Positions 1 through 11,840 of a DNA stretch of 64,000 bases are shown piece after piece. Source of the DNA: Trileptium ribeirensis (lineage: Eukaryota; Nematoda; Enoplea; Enoplida; Thoracostomopsidae). Made by a program: the position numbers and the translations under genes. How positions within the stretch are numbered: the stretch's first letter is position 1; each line of letters opens with the position of its first letter. Below the pieces are notes generated by a model that was given only the letters and a program-made list of their open reading frames with translations, was not told the origin of the DNA and searched no databases. The stretch spans positions 1-64,000 of the forward strand of contig JASANE010000176.1 of assembly GCA_030248225.1 (NCBI GenBank), written 5' to 3'.

Positions 1-540
1 AGCTGTGGTCTCGGTATGATCCGCAGACGTAGTGAACAGTGTGTCAGTCCCGAGGATTCGGTTACGTTCCTCGTCCGTCATCGCTCTAACTCGTCCAAGT
101 TCTATCGGCGTATTATTGGGAAGACAAAGCCCAGACATGTCCAGTAATTGTTCGTCCAGTTGATGTATACGTTCATCATTAGCTTCTCGTAAAAAGTTAA
201 GCAAGTTCTCTTTTCCCATACACACGTCCGAGTCCTTGCTAATCACGCTAACAGATTCCTCCGAATTACCCGGGGACATACTTGGTCTCCCTTCGACGGA
301 TTCCTCAGCAGTCGCACCTACTTCCTTTGGGTTATCCGAATTACCCGAGGGCATACTAAGCACCTTTTCGACGGGTCCCAGAATATCGCTGGAGATGTCG
401 GCCAACGTATCAGTGGAGCTACCTAAATTACCCAGGCGCATACAATGCGTCCCTTCGATAGGGTCTCCACGAACATTCTCAACCAGTGGATCCTAACTCG
501 GCTCATTCACACTTCCCGTAGCGATACTGCCACTATACTT
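1..540 (-). pseudogene. Gypsy-like polyprotein, distal acidic segment (runs off left edge)
   Basis: Read on the minus strand, the frame is open from about 540 to the window edge except for one in-frame TAG at 495-493. The translation is rich in Glu, Asp, Ser and Thr, like the segments upstream of it, and includes short stretches such as MGKENLLNFLREA and ELGRVRAMTDEERN. I see no aspartic-protease (D-S/T-G) or reverse-transcriptase motif here. If pol exists it should lie beyond position 1. A frameshift near 540 separates this segment from the one at 541-1102. It is assigned to the same dead element only because composition and strand continue without a gap; the segment has no diagnostic domain of its own. 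Confidence 0.5.
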
Positions 541-1102
541 CGCTTAGATCGCTTCCTCCGGCAGCACCATCACCTTCCTCAGAACGGATAGACAGTTGGC
601 TGGCTCGCAAGCTTAAATCAATGCCATCATCTGACGGTGCACGCGGTAGCTCTTTGTTATGTCCGCGACGCACTTCCCACACACCTTCACTATGCCACTC
701 TCGTGCGTCAGGGCTGGGTTCGCGTCAGTACCAGTCGGCATGCGGATCCACCCAACTGGCCCAGAATTCCTCGTCATCCAGCATGCGTTCCTCATCTATT
801 TCACCATCACTGGACTCATCATACCTATCATCAGGCTCATCTGGCGCGACGGTCACGCCATATTCAAGCTCATCCTCTGGTTCATCTCCGTCATTAACAC
901 ATTCCCGTGGGGTACCCCGACTTAGATTACATATTTTCGCTTCGCTAACATAGTTCGCATCGATCGCCGCGGATCCGCTTCGTTCAACAAGGAGTTCACC
1001 CGACTCCTTCGATTTATCCGGTTCAACAACTTCAATACACTCAGCGCTATCCTTCACGCTGATTTCAACACAAGGTTCGTTGAAAAACTTAGCTCGTTGC
1101 AA
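541..1102 (-). pseudogene. Gypsy-like polyprotein, acidic segment with internal TGA
   Basis: The minus-strand frame is open from 1102 down to about 541, apart from an in-frame TGA at 727-725. On either side of the stop the translation stays strongly acidic and low in complexity (for example EPDDRYDESSDGEIDEE), so the stop looks like a point lesion and not a gene end. A further stop follows at about 535 in this frame. The overlap with the neighbouring frame at 1054-1102 places a one-base frameshift near 1085-1100. No known domain is recognisable. I infer that it is a linker or acidic region of the retrotransposon polyprotein. Confidence 0.5.
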
Positions 1103-1920
1103 GTAACGTCGTTGCGCGCTTCAACGACGGTGGGCGCGACGGAAGCCTCACAATGCGATGGACAGTCTTTGTTCGCCACCCTGCCATCAACATCCCCGTA
1201 CCTGGGCAGACCCCGGGCAATACTTTCAGCCCCAACGATCATACCCGCTTCATCGGCGCAATCGGTCGCGAACCCGTCGCTACCTCGACTTGGGTACGGG
1301 TGACAAGGGCGGCCCCGGTCAGCATCAAGGAAGGACCCAATGACCGTGGAACCCCTTGCCAATGAGGTCGGGAAAGTCACCTCAAGTCCATCAGTAGCAC
1401 ATATCGCCGGTTCGAAGTAGCATTCAATTACATCAACATCACTTCCATTATCATCATCCAATAATTCACTAAGGCTATAAGCGCGTCCTAACTTAGGCAA
1501 GTCAATACACTCATACGACACACAATTCTCATCATCACACAAGGGACGGCCCGCGCGGCGGTCCGACCCACATACTCCATCATACGACCTATAATTTAGA
1601 ACGGAACTAGGACTGGGCGACTCCGAGAGGGCCCTAACATCGTACGCCGCAGCCTCCATCGTTCCTGGTCGTCCGCCGACCTCTAAAAGCTCCTTGGGTG
1701 CCTCACACGGCGACCCGAATAAATACAATTCTTCCTGAGCCATATCAATATCATCGGCTTCCCTGCCGGAATCATCAACATCAACACTCTCAACACACGG
1801 ATGGCCAGCCAGAGAGGAGGAAAATAATATCAATGGCTCTTCAAATACAACAACATCATCCTCACTCACAATCTCTGTAGTCATCTCCAAAGAGCTGGGG
1901 TCCCGGAATTCCCCCTTGAG
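1054..1920 (-). pseudogene. Gypsy-like polyprotein, acidic segment
   Basis: This is the longest clean acidic open frame on the minus strand. It can be read from about 1920 (first Met at 1890) to a stop at 1054, about 280 residues. It is rich in Asp, Glu, Ser and Val, with patches such as SELLDDDNGSDVDVIE, and has several scattered Cys but no zinc-knuckle spacing. It follows the 1881-2615 frame after a frameshift at about 1905-1920, where the DNA has a run of five G (minus strand), a plausible slip site. No protease or RT motif is visible. The product is inferred from strand continuity with gag at 2575-4162. Confidence 0.5.
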
Positions 1921-2615
1921 GTGATTCCCTGGGGAGTACCGGTTATGAAATCAACACTTCCTTTAAAATCACTCAACCTATAACTTTGAACACAACCATC
2001 TTCCATTTGTACGCAAATTTCCATGCTGCCGTTACTATTCTCTACAGCGGTTAAGGTTCGTACGTTCATGCCGGACCCACGCATGGCCGGACGGTTCGAT
2101 TGACCAGTCGGTCGCTCGCCTCGCTGATCGCCATTCAATTCGCTCGCGGATATATATACAAGTGGATCAACACCCGCGCTGGGCGCATCCACACACAACA
2201 TAGACAATCCCTCACCCCGAAATCCCTCTTTTTTGTATTTTGTGTTTTCTTTACTATATACAGCGTTAGTGTGTTCGTTGCAGTATTGCTCGTCCTCAAT
2301 ATCACTAAGGCCCAATTCCATAAGTCCAGGGCTGTCCATACCCTGAACTAGATCACGGCTCCGTGGAAGATGCGCGGCATCAGCCCACGAAGTGGTCGTG
2401 ATCACGTTCAGGTGTCTCTCGACAAGTCCTTCCATCATCTCAAAATCGTCCAAGCCCTCTTGTCTGTTTATCAAGTATCCGTCGTCATCGTACAATGGTT
2501 CGTCCGTAGTCGCGATAGCGTTCACCCGTCCAGTCGGTTCACTATGCCCTAGTTTGCCTTGAATCATACCGAGTTCACGGCTGAGTAGTGGCTGGGCTTG
2601 GTTCTCTATTTCCAT
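1881..2615 (-). pseudogene. Gypsy-like polyprotein, start of the post-gag region
   Basis: An open frame of 244 codons on the minus strand that begins inside the last ~40 bases of gag, one frame away. It could be the original gag-to-pol overlap, where many Metaviridae shift frame, although I see no clear slippery heptamer. The translation is acidic (DEPLYDDDGYL, LGLSDIEDEQY) with no D-T-G protease triad. It ends by sliding into the next acidic frame at 1905-1920. The overlap with gag is seen directly; the idea that it was expressed by frameshifting is inference. Confidence 0.5.
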
Positions 2616-4162
2616 TACCCTGAGATGCGCTGCAATTTAGCTGGTATCGCCGGCGCGGTACAGCACCGCTGTTCCGGTTGCTGTCATCCCGTGAATAAAA
2701 TCGGCCAGACTGCTGCTAGGGCCCCATGCCTCTATTAGGTTGGGGTCGTTCGCTCTGGGCGCGTTGATACCCATAGGCCGGTACCGGCCGGTTGTTATAG
2801 TTATCGTTTCCGCGAGTATTTTGGAAAATCCCGGCGGTGGTCGATCATATTGCGGTCCCGCATGATTCGGGCCACTAGGTCGCATGTCTGCATTGGGTGG
2901 ATTGTTCCACCCGGAATTATTCCGATATCCGTTTCCGTTTTCGGCTCACCGAAACTGTGGCGGTGGGCCTCCTCGGCCCGCATTATAGTTATCATTTCGT
3001 GGGTAGGCACCCACGCCATTCCTTAGTCCTTGCTGCCCTGGCTCTCGACGCGCGGCTCCAGATGCGTAGGCTGGGGCTGGATCGACATTGCGCGGCGGGC
3101 CATTCACGGCGGCAGGCGGATAACGCACGTTATACGGACATTCGCGCATAACGTGTCCTAGTTCTCCGCAGCGATAACAAGTAATATGCGGTATAGGCAA
3201 GCACGGCGGCGCAGCAGGTGACCCGGGCACAAACGGCGGCGCGAGAGCGTTTAGCTGGCGCGGATTCTCAACCCTATTATCAATTACATCCAGCAACCGA
3301 CTTATTGTGTCGCTGTTGTTATTATTTGCCTTGCGATGCTCCTCCATCATATTTTGAAGCTGTGTGATCAGGCCTTCACCTCCTTCCTCAAGTAAAGTGT
3401 TTACAGTTTTAGCCCGAGGCTTACTAGCGACAGGCGCGTCTGGTTCAGGGCATGCAGCGCTAGCATCCTCGTATCGCATAGCAACACCCACGGTATCCCG
3501 AAATGTCTCGCACTCATGAATCTGGTTGAGGACCTGCCTACGCACCTCAGGTCGCAAGCCTCTTTGGAAAAACATCCGAAGCATGGTGTCCCGCTGCTCA
3601 TCTTCCATGTCGGGAAAGGCGCGATCACACAACTTCTGCAACTCTAAACCGTACATCGCTACTGGCTCATTTGCTCCTTGCTGTCTAGTACACAGTCCTG
3701 ACAATGATTTCTCAGGACGGCGAGACGACGAAAATAAAAAGCGTAAGTTGGCAACTAGTCCTAGAAAACTTTGACGCTTCCCCGGTGGAAGGCCCTCAAA
3801 GGCCTCCCTTGCCGGTCCACGCAGGAGAGCTGGTACGCAAATTAATTTTCGACGATCGTCCCAACCATTGGCGTTGGAGAGGCGATTATACATTCGGACC
3901 CAGTCCTCGAAGTCGCGGCCCCCAGGCTTCCGTCAAAAGTTGGCATGTCCCTTAGTGGGATCATAGGAGGACCAGCTGGTTGGGTAGTCAAGTGGTGCAG
4001 GATAGCGTTGGCAGTATTGGTATCCAGTCCAGGTGACTCGGATGTTTCTCCTCGACGCGAGTATCCGGAGGGCCGAGGTGGGGGTGTCAACGGTCGCTCG
4101 CCCTTGACCGCGGCCTGTCGAGGTCTGGTTCGTAAGTTGTCCTCCATGTATCCATCAGTCAT
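2575..4162 (-). pseudogene. gag: Gypsy-like retrotransposon gag with CCHC zinc knuckle, broken
   Basis: Gag packages the element's RNA into virus-like particles in the cytoplasm. The minus-strand reading starts at ATG 4162 with a Pro/Arg-rich N-terminus (~80 codons). After a one-base frameshift near 3915-3925 it gives a helical capsid-like region typical of the Retrotrans_gag family (3893 to ~3200, with patches such as LLRGPAREAFEGLPPG and MFFQRGLRPEVRRQ). A CX2CX4HX4C knuckle follows (CYRCGELGHVMREC, about 3178-3137). The tail is rich in Asn, Gly, Arg and Pro, as in RNA-binding gag C-termini. Lesions: the frameshift, an in-frame TGA at 2948-2946, a second frame change at about 2830, an in-frame TAG at 2718-2716, then the likely natural stop near 2577. 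The capsid plus single knuckle fits Ty3/Gypsy better than BEL/Pao or Copia, but no RT is available to confirm the clade. Confidence 0.8.
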
Positions 4163-5300
4163 ACCGAAAAAGTCGCCGTTTTCTAAGTCTCCGTCGTGAC
4201 TGGCGTTGGTCTCCTTTAGTCCAACCAGGGAACCTCGGAATTAGGATAAGCAAATAGTCAATCGTATAACAGAACAAAAATAATTCCCGCAGATTATTGA
4301 TGTACGTCTCCCAAGCTGCTTGTCACTCAAGTTAATTCAACGAAAGCCAAACGGGGACTTAAGATATTGATATGAAAGGTTACCAGGTCTTCCGACGTGT
4401 AAAAATCTGACTACTCGCTTACTACTAATGAAACCCAACAGTCCGACTTAGCACGAAGCTGACCGGGCGTTTGGTCACATTAACAAATACGGGTACAGCT
4501 ACAATTGCTGAAACAACAAGTTACTCACCGTCGTCAATTACTATGGACGATAACAAGTTAAGCCGTCAGCCACGTCAGGTGTACCCGGAAGAGTAGGCGT
4601 CACCAAAGCAAAATATAGACCAAAATGCTATTTATAATCAGGACCCACAAGCGTTATCAAATTAAGCAATGCAGCAAAACAGTATATGTATCGAAGCAAA
4701 TAAGCGTTACCAAATTAAGCTATTAAACAAAACGGTAAGTATATATACGACAAACTACATAAAAATTTAATCGATTTACAATGTCCAACAGCTGATATCC
4801 AATGATCTTCTAAATCAGGAACCGGATGCGCACGATCGTTCCACTGAACCAACGCTGAATTGTCCGTCCGCAAAATAGTCCGACCAATCCAATGCGCAGC
4901 GTTCCGTTGGGCGCCTCAAGTACACCGTGTAAGCGAAGACGATATAGAGTCCGAAAGATAGCGTCAAAGCGGGGAAGATGTTGGCGAGTTGAAAATTGAG
5001 CTAAACGTAAGTGCCAGAATATATAACGTCCAACAGTCCCAAAATCACGATTACGTCCAGTTCAAGTGATGAGCTGTCGAGGCGTCCAAGAAAATAAATA
5101 CCGGGCTGCGAGGTATTCGTTTGCGGTTGTACGAAACAGTCCCGGCAATCAGTATGGCAAATAATGTTAATTGAACCACGTACAACTCCGGAATTCGAAC
5201 TCAGCTCGATAAGGAATCCGCAAATACGTAAATAATCGAATCAATACACGCTGATAGAGCAATAGGTTAGTTAATTAATTAGAATGCGCCGGAATGTAAA
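4163..5300 (-). other. Probable 5' leader or LTR side of the Gypsy-like element, unresolved
   Basis: No gene is seen. By position this should hold the leader, primer-binding site and 5' LTR of the minus-strand element. The partner LTR is outside the window, so I could not define LTR ends, and I found no convincing TGG-initiated tRNA primer site. It holds a short diverged direct repeat (AAGCGTTAYCAAATTAAGC at 4649 and 4702, spacing 53) and is rich in short CG-containing words. Confidence 0.3.
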
Positions 5301-7585
5301 CAATTTCCTGAAATGGTGCCCGTCGGTCATGTATACACGGGGAAACTCGCACAACGGGGTCGCATATGGCTCGGACGGAGAATGGGGCGAAGAATACAGT
5401 CTTTAAAACAGGCCAGAGTTGTCGTACAACGGGTTGGAGCATACAAACAAGGGCACAAAAGTAAAGTTACACACAAAGACACTAATTCACAAACGCATAG
5501 ACAATGTATGAAGACAGCACAGTAAAACCTAATTGCGAGAGGTCCAGATGGAATCCAAAATTTAAACCTTGACAAATTTGCGAGTTTGTTGAACTCCCTA
5601 CAAGCGGTTACCGTCCCTGCGGTCGCCCAAAGCGAAATGGACGCCTCACGGAGTATGGATTAAATGAAAAATTTGGACTCGCATCGTGGGGTCAAACCGA
5701 ATTTTAAACGCCTCACGGCGTGGCCCCCAACGACGTAATAACGGTGACGCAGCTGCATGGCGCAACTTCCTAACACCATGCCCATACGACCCCGGCTATC
5801 ATAACCTCAAGGGCGGACCATACGTTTTGCAGTTAGCCACTTTCCTTGGTCAGACCCAAGAAGCTACGGAGCTTAGCAGGCCGCAGGCGCGCTTCACGGT
5901 GTGTGTTCGGACCCCATCCGATTGGTTGCGCACGTGTCTAGTATCTTGGCATGATTGCTGAGGCCCCCCAGGGAGGTTGACACCGAAACCTGCTCACAGG
6001 TCATAATGTCAAACCGATATTCCCTGTCCTAATCTGAAGGAAGTTGTTTAATCTAGCGTAACCTAGGGTGAAAACGCGCGACAGTTGAGGTTTGCTAGAT
6101 GAATTTTAAGTTCCACCGAGTTTATCCTAAGCTGAACACTTTGTCCGTTGTAGCCAGGTGGCCCCCACAGGGTACCGACAGTCCCTGAGAGTTTAACGTC
6201 GGACTACTTAGTTCACATCTAAATAATCTGATTGTGTTAATATCTAGTGATAATGTTTTCCTAGTAAATTTTATCTTTCGCGTGAGTGTGACTATTAAAC
6301 CAGTAAAGTTGATAAGTGATTTGGTGGACCGCTCTCGCTGTAATTCTGTATCCAACTATATGAATATTGGCGGCGGACCGCTCGTGTCAGGGCTTGGGGT
6401 ATTTTCGTCCGCAAGCCGTTGTACGAAGGGTCGGCCCGTCCATTTGGGGCGTCCTTATCACGCTAAAAGTTCAACAACACGGGACGCTTCAACTGATTTT
6501 CAAGAATTTACTCAAAGTTATGTACAAAGTCAGTTTGCAATGGGCATCCGGTAAAGTACACATGTAATTACAAATTACGACAGTAATAAGCTACCCGTCC
6601 GAGCATTCGTCTCCGTGTCCAGTACGAAAGAGAAAGGGGAGGCGCGAGCGAAGCCGTTCCCGGTAGTACCGGACCAAAATCTGTATATACCCGAGGCGTC
6701 CAACTAGATCCGCTATAGCTCGGGTTAGGTGTCTGGCGTGCTTCGAAGTTCGCTCTTAATAGCGCGCAGCGGCGCATGCAATTCGAGAACTATGCGAGGA
6801 AGGGAGCGAATTCGTTACAGCAGTGACTTGGCATGAATCCGGGTACGAAAACATGGATATACAGTACATGTTAGAACGTAGCGGGATTAACAAAATCAAT
6901 TATGAAACATATCATGAAACGGTAAAGTGCGAAAATTACTCGGAGTACAAGCGAGCAGATGCTGATGCTCATGGTACAACAAGTACGGCGCCGGCTTGGC
7001 AGTCAAACGTTAAAACACTGTCCGATGTCTTCTTAATCCCGTAAATCCGGTCTAGTATCCTTATCGAGTCTCTCACAACGTTTCATCTATAGGCCAGATC
7101 TTGCTCCAATTGTTGACCGCTTTTGCTCGGTGTCTCTAGCAGACCAGACGGGAATCGAGATTTTGACTCGTGTCATTCAAATCCGTGAATGGTGAGACTG
7201 GAACAGGGCGGCTGATTGTGATGGTGGGGCACTGGTTGAGCTACCTTAGGTCGGCTGGGGACGTAGTTTTAATCACTTTAGAAGGTCGTCCCTAGCTACG
7301 ATTTCGACAGCCGAAAGAGAGGAGGGCACGAGAAATTGTCGTATTTAGCGATTTTCTAGGCGACAAATGACGCGTTTTTAACTGTTTGGGCGAATTGCCG
7401 TGCCCGTCCCACAACTGGGACTAGTTTGCGCCCTACGGCGTCTGGGTCTTTTCTTTTGGGGTGGTTTTGGTTGGTTCCTTTCTTTTCTTTGCCTTTGTTT
7501 CCTTTGTTGTTGTTCTCGTCTTTTGTGTTCACTCTCTCTAACTTATCCTATTGCCTTATAATACTGTACACGTTGTCGTTGTACG
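5301..7585. other. No recognisable gene
   Basis: Several open frames of 60-106 codons occur here but none shows a known motif or convincing codon bias, and they overlap on both strands. The stretch at 7440-7560 is pyrimidine-rich (T with G or C runs). A perfect 5-bp hairpin ACGCC-TCAC-GGCGT lies at about 5708-5721. CG dinucleotides are frequent compared with the region after 12 kb. This may be the continuation of a long LTR or a separate unidentified element. Confidence 0.3.
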
Positions 7586-7588
7586 GTG

Positions 7589-7622
7589 ACTCGACTGCAC
7601 TATCGAAATGGTGCAGTCGAGT
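7589..7622. repeat. Perfect 12-bp hairpin
   Basis: ACTCGACTGCAC at 7589-7600 is exactly the reverse complement of 7611-7622, with a 10-base loop. It lies about 30 bp upstream of the tRNA-like sequence and is the first strong member of a hairpin-rich tract that continues to about 11.83 kb. Confidence 0.8.
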
Positions 7623-7652
7623 TATCGCTAAAATTTTATTTAATTTGTTCAG

Positions 7653-7730
7653 ACCTCGATGGTCGAGTGGTTAATAATGAAAGATCTGCAGCGGGCTTAA
7701 ATTCCCCGTGCAGGATCGAAACCTAACAAG
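7653..7730 (+). mobile_element. tRNA-Ser-like SINE head or tRNA pseudogene
   Basis: An A-box match TGGTCGAGTGG (7660-7670, fits TRGYNNARNNG) and a B-box match GGATCGAAACC (7713-7723, fits GWTCRANNC) are about 42 bp apart. The segment before the B box, TTCCCCGTGCAG, resembles the long variable arm and T stem of eukaryotic tRNA-Ser, and the wide box spacing fits a type II tRNA. The acceptor ends do not pair well, so it is not a working tRNA gene. Pol III promoter boxes in a non-tRNA context are typical of SINE heads, but no second copy was found in the window. Confidence 0.5.
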
Positions 7731-7739
7731 GGAAACTGA

Positions 7740-10700
7740 AAAAGGGAGAGAGAGAAAAACAGCAAAAATCAAAGCAAGGGCATACGTCGTACACAGCCTA
7801 ACGGGCAACCAGGGTTAACATAGAAAAATGCTAAAGTCAGCGATCAAGTCGCTCCAAAAAGAAAACGGGGTTTTGCACTTGCTCGGTTTGGGGTCACAAT
7901 GATTCGCGAGAGGTCGCGGTTTTTCTTGGTTAAATTGGGAGTAGGGTGAGTCCATTTTGAGCATTGAGCACTCCAACGTGCCTCTGAAAGCGTTTTTTGG
8001 ACGAGTTCCGGTCTTTGGCCGTGCCGTCGGTTCATTTTGGAAGCAAGTGGTATCCTCCGTCCTACCGTTAAGCTTAACCACGTGTGCGTGTTATACTGAA
8101 CGTTAGTAAACTTAATAGTCGGACCAAGCCGATTTCGAAGTAAACCTGGTGGAGCGAGCACCTAGTAAGTTTGGTCGTGAGGAGCTGTCGAGGACTCGCG
8201 AAGTCAGTAGTTGAACCTTATGGAAAGCTGGTATTAACCGTCTTGCTGGCGAACAAATCGAATACTGGCGAAGTCGTGTAAAGATTGTATTAAAAATCGC
8301 TCCTTTCGGAGTGCAAATACCTTACGCTCAAGCTGAAATTCTTAGAATTTGTTTGGTCTTTTATATTCCCCAACTTTACTTAACTCAGAGTGATAAGCGA
8401 AATTTTGGAGCTTCCTAAAGCCCGACGGAGGCTGATCCTCCGTCCCTAACTGCAACATCAGTCCGAGCTCAAGCAGCGGCATGAGCATCGAACGGTCCAC
8501 TAAGCTATAAATTTGTAAACCAGAAACGTTGATAAATAAGCCTGTCCCTATAACTAGTCGGGGAAATTTTACCGTGGTCAGCTCAGGAAAAATTCAACTA
8601 CTCTAACTCAAAAGCGACACGTCATGTAAAGCATGGACGAGAAGCGACCATTTTAATTTGCCTTACCTATGACCACGGGGAATCAGAAGGACTTCGACTG
8701 TCGTGTTCACAACCTAATACCCCCCGTGCAATCACTCAACAGGCTCAAAACGGAACTCGACTAGAGGAGGTTTGTCAAGGAACATGTAAAGTGTGGTCAG
8801 CTCACGGAGGAAACTGAGACGTCCTCCGACGGGCGTCTGGACGAGCTATAGGGGTAAAATTGCGCGACAACTAGTCAAATAACAATGATCTGTTACATTT
8901 CGATCTGGGGAAAATATACCCCCATACGCCTGGTTCACCTCCTGACTTACAATATTCGGTCCGGGACGGCAACTACCAGTCCCCTTCCGCGAGACGGAAG
9001 ATGTCTACGCGGGTCCTCCGTCGGCCGAATTCCATTCCAAACGCCAATCGAAAGCATACGGAAGAAAGCACGGGAAAGCAAACTCGTTGCGAAATTAACA
9101 CAATAAAAGCCTAAGCGTCGGAGCCGGTCAGTAGAGTCGACCGAACTCCGCGCTGCCGAGGTCGAACTGATTCCAAGAGACGACGCGGTAGTCGTCGCTT
9201 CAAAATTTTCAGCTATGTTGAAGGATAGCGATTTTGTCGCTATCCAATCGGAGAGGCTTTTTTGACGCCCACTTTTTCGAGTTCAAACCCGGGCGCCCAA
9301 TCGAAAAATTCCCAAGATTTTATTTTTGACAGCTATCGTAAACCCTGGGTCCCCTTTAGAGAAAGTCGGCTTCAATCGAAATTGCCGACATCAAATTTGA
9401 ACCCTCCGAATACTCGGAGGTCGACCATCTGCGTATTTTAGCTTAAATTCCAACGAGATCTTGAACCTCGTCCATCGTAGCTTTTAAATTTCTGTCAGAA
9501 ATAGATCTGAAGATCATCATTCAGATCTTTTAAAGCTCTTACCTTATCCTAAATCGACTGTTATCCCCCCAACTGTTCTACTAAATGGTTGGGTCACCCG
9601 TCAAATTTAAAATTTTGAATCTCTTTTCTATATAGAACACTCGAATTAAGCTGGAAATCTGTCCTTATTTCAGGACAGATTTGTCTTCTGGTCCCCATCC
9701 ATCAAATTTCCCCCAGCTAACTCGCCGATTTGAGGTCAAATTCCAGCTATTTAGCGAGTTAGCTGCATCATCCGTCACCTAATTAAGCTTACTTAGAGGC
9801 CATCTGGGGCTAAATCTTACTACGAAATCCGTGGGTAAACGAGCAAACATTGCACGTTTATATGTTGGCTTAAAATATAAAGCCAAACATTCCTAGCATT
9901 CCTAGCTGACAGCTATTCAAATATCCCGACATGGCGTCTTTAGACGTCCCGAAGGGGGAACCGACGGTAGGAATGAGCTTGTTTCGTAGTCAGGGATGCG
10001 GCACATTCCTAGGTATCCTTTGACCTATGGGGGGCCCATTCAGGGACTGCCAGAGCCCACGGGAGGGCCCTAAACGTACCCCCGTCTTTCCTAGTCCTAT
10101 GCGTCCAGTCCGTCCGTAAAACTTATAAATTTAACAGAATTTTGTATGTCTTGTCCCTGTATGTCCTGTTTTTGTATTGTCTTCGTATGTAGCGTCCGTA
10201 TATATATATCTATATACATACACATATGCATATGAACACATACACACACTACACATGAGACACACAGGCGACCTGAGCGACAGAAAGGTCGCTTAAGTTC
10301 ACACCAGAAACATGCAGAACAACAACAACAACAACAACAGCAACTACACAGCAACTACAACAACAACGACACACACAACACAACCACGACGACAGCGACA
10401 ACAGCGACAACCGACCAAAGAAGTCGGTTAGAGAGAGAAAAAGAAAAGAAAACGAAAAGAAAAACGAAAAAGGAGGGACACGGGAAGGGAGGCGGGACAG
10501 GGGATTCCCGAAGGATTTTCAAGGGGCTGGGGCGAAATTCGGTCCCAGGACGAAAAACGGGGCCGAATGACACCAAACGCGAGGGGGGTAGACGCAGTGG
10601 CGGGTCGGAACCAAATTTTGGGTTCCGACATATATTAGCATACAGGGCTTCAGCGGGTTCTCCCGCGCTAGCCGTTGGGCGGAGCGACGCCCGCCGCGCA

Positions 10701-11840
10701 TCGTTGAACCCGTCTTGGAGAGTCGATTCAAACGAGAGGTGATTTCCTGCCTTAACGGCAGCGGTTAGAGGGGCACTAAAATCGTTGCGGATAGAGAGAG
10801 TGTCAATAGCGGTAGGGGCGCTTTCGTCTGCCGTCCCGGGTTAACGGGGCAACGGACGGAGACCCGCCGGGCAATTTTTTAGAGGTCTCGACGTGATGAA
10901 TACAATGAGGGGCGATTTGCCTACTTTCGGGTTAGGAATAAATTTTCGGTTGGTTTGTACCCAGTTGCAGTCGGTATGCCAAATTGGGGCACTTTGACGG
11001 GTCATAGCGGGCTAGCGAGGGGTCGGGCGGAGACCCGCCGGATATCGTTGTACTCGCCAAAAGCAGGCGAGTAGAATGACGGGTCGCTTTAGCCCATTTA
11101 GTGTCTCGCGATACGGAGTTGGTACAAACAGACGGCCTTTTATGTTGAATTTTCGTAGTACATTATAAAACAGAGAAATAAGTTATATAGCAGCAGGATG
11201 ACTGGTCAGATCGAGACCCGTGTGGCCTCGTTAGATGCCTAAATGGGTAGACCACTTGGAAACACGCGTACTTTCAATCGCTGATCCGATGGTTACCAGA
11301 AAGACCAGTTGTTAGTATGGTGGTCAAGCAATTTTGGGCGTCAAAGGATGCTATAAAGGTAAGGTTTTGATACGGTGGGGCGGAAAAATAGACACACCGA
11401 GTCACGAAGATCAAGCAGTACACATATATATGCATAACTATATTTCCATATAAGCCTATATCAGGTCCACTCGGGACCATGGTCACCAGCTAAACCTAGC
11501 GTAAGTATTGGCGGTTAATTGAATGTTCACCTGTTTGTTCCTAGGATATCTCAGGGAATCCGCCAGGGATTTGTGATGTTTTGGGCTTGTTCGAAAGCCC
11601 TAAAAATTTTCTACCGAAAAGTACTCTGGGCATTTTCGGTAAATCTGAACCGTTGGACGGTTACGGGCCGCTACCGAGTAATCGGAAACTACCGTAACCC
11701 ATTGATTTCAGCTTACTTTAGCGACCATTAGGCTATAGTTTGCTCGACCCAGGTAAAATTGATAGTCTTGATTTTGATCACTTCCCAATCCCTTAGACTG
11801 TCAAAGGCCTCCTATTCCCGGACGGTCTAAATTTTGAATT
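7740..11840. other. Gene-free, hairpin-dense tract
   Basis: No gene is recognised; the open frames are short and motif-free. The tract carries many perfect or near-perfect dyads: 8424-8444 (8 bp), 8805-8828 (7), 8984-9000 (6), 9223-9245 (9), 9403-9420 (7), 9503-9528 (9, nested in a longer imperfect stem 9479-9537), 9655-9682 (11), 9714-9765 (12), 9862-9890 (10 with one bulge), 10268-10292 (7), 10409-10429 (7), 11051-11073 (8), 11612-11641 (9), 11659-11699 (8) and 11793-11830 (10 with one G-U). The stems differ in sequence, so this is not one repeated hairpin. Low-complexity CAA-type repeats at 10319-10380 and a purine-rich run at 10430-10480 lie inside. Confidence 0.6.
10204..10480. repeat. 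Low-complexity stretch (TA/CA-rich, CAA-type, purine-rich)
   Basis: TA/CA-rich sequence at 10200-10255 is followed by CAA-type triplets from about 10319 (AACAACAACAACAACAACAG), with further interrupted CAA/CGA triplets to 10410, then a GA-rich run to 10480. The Cys-rich and Val-rich open frames read on the minus strand here are by-products of these triplets. Confidence 0.7.

Noticed and set aside
236..953. Plus-strand frames of 86-110 codons
   Set aside because: They lie opposite the acidic polyprotein frames and are shadows of them.
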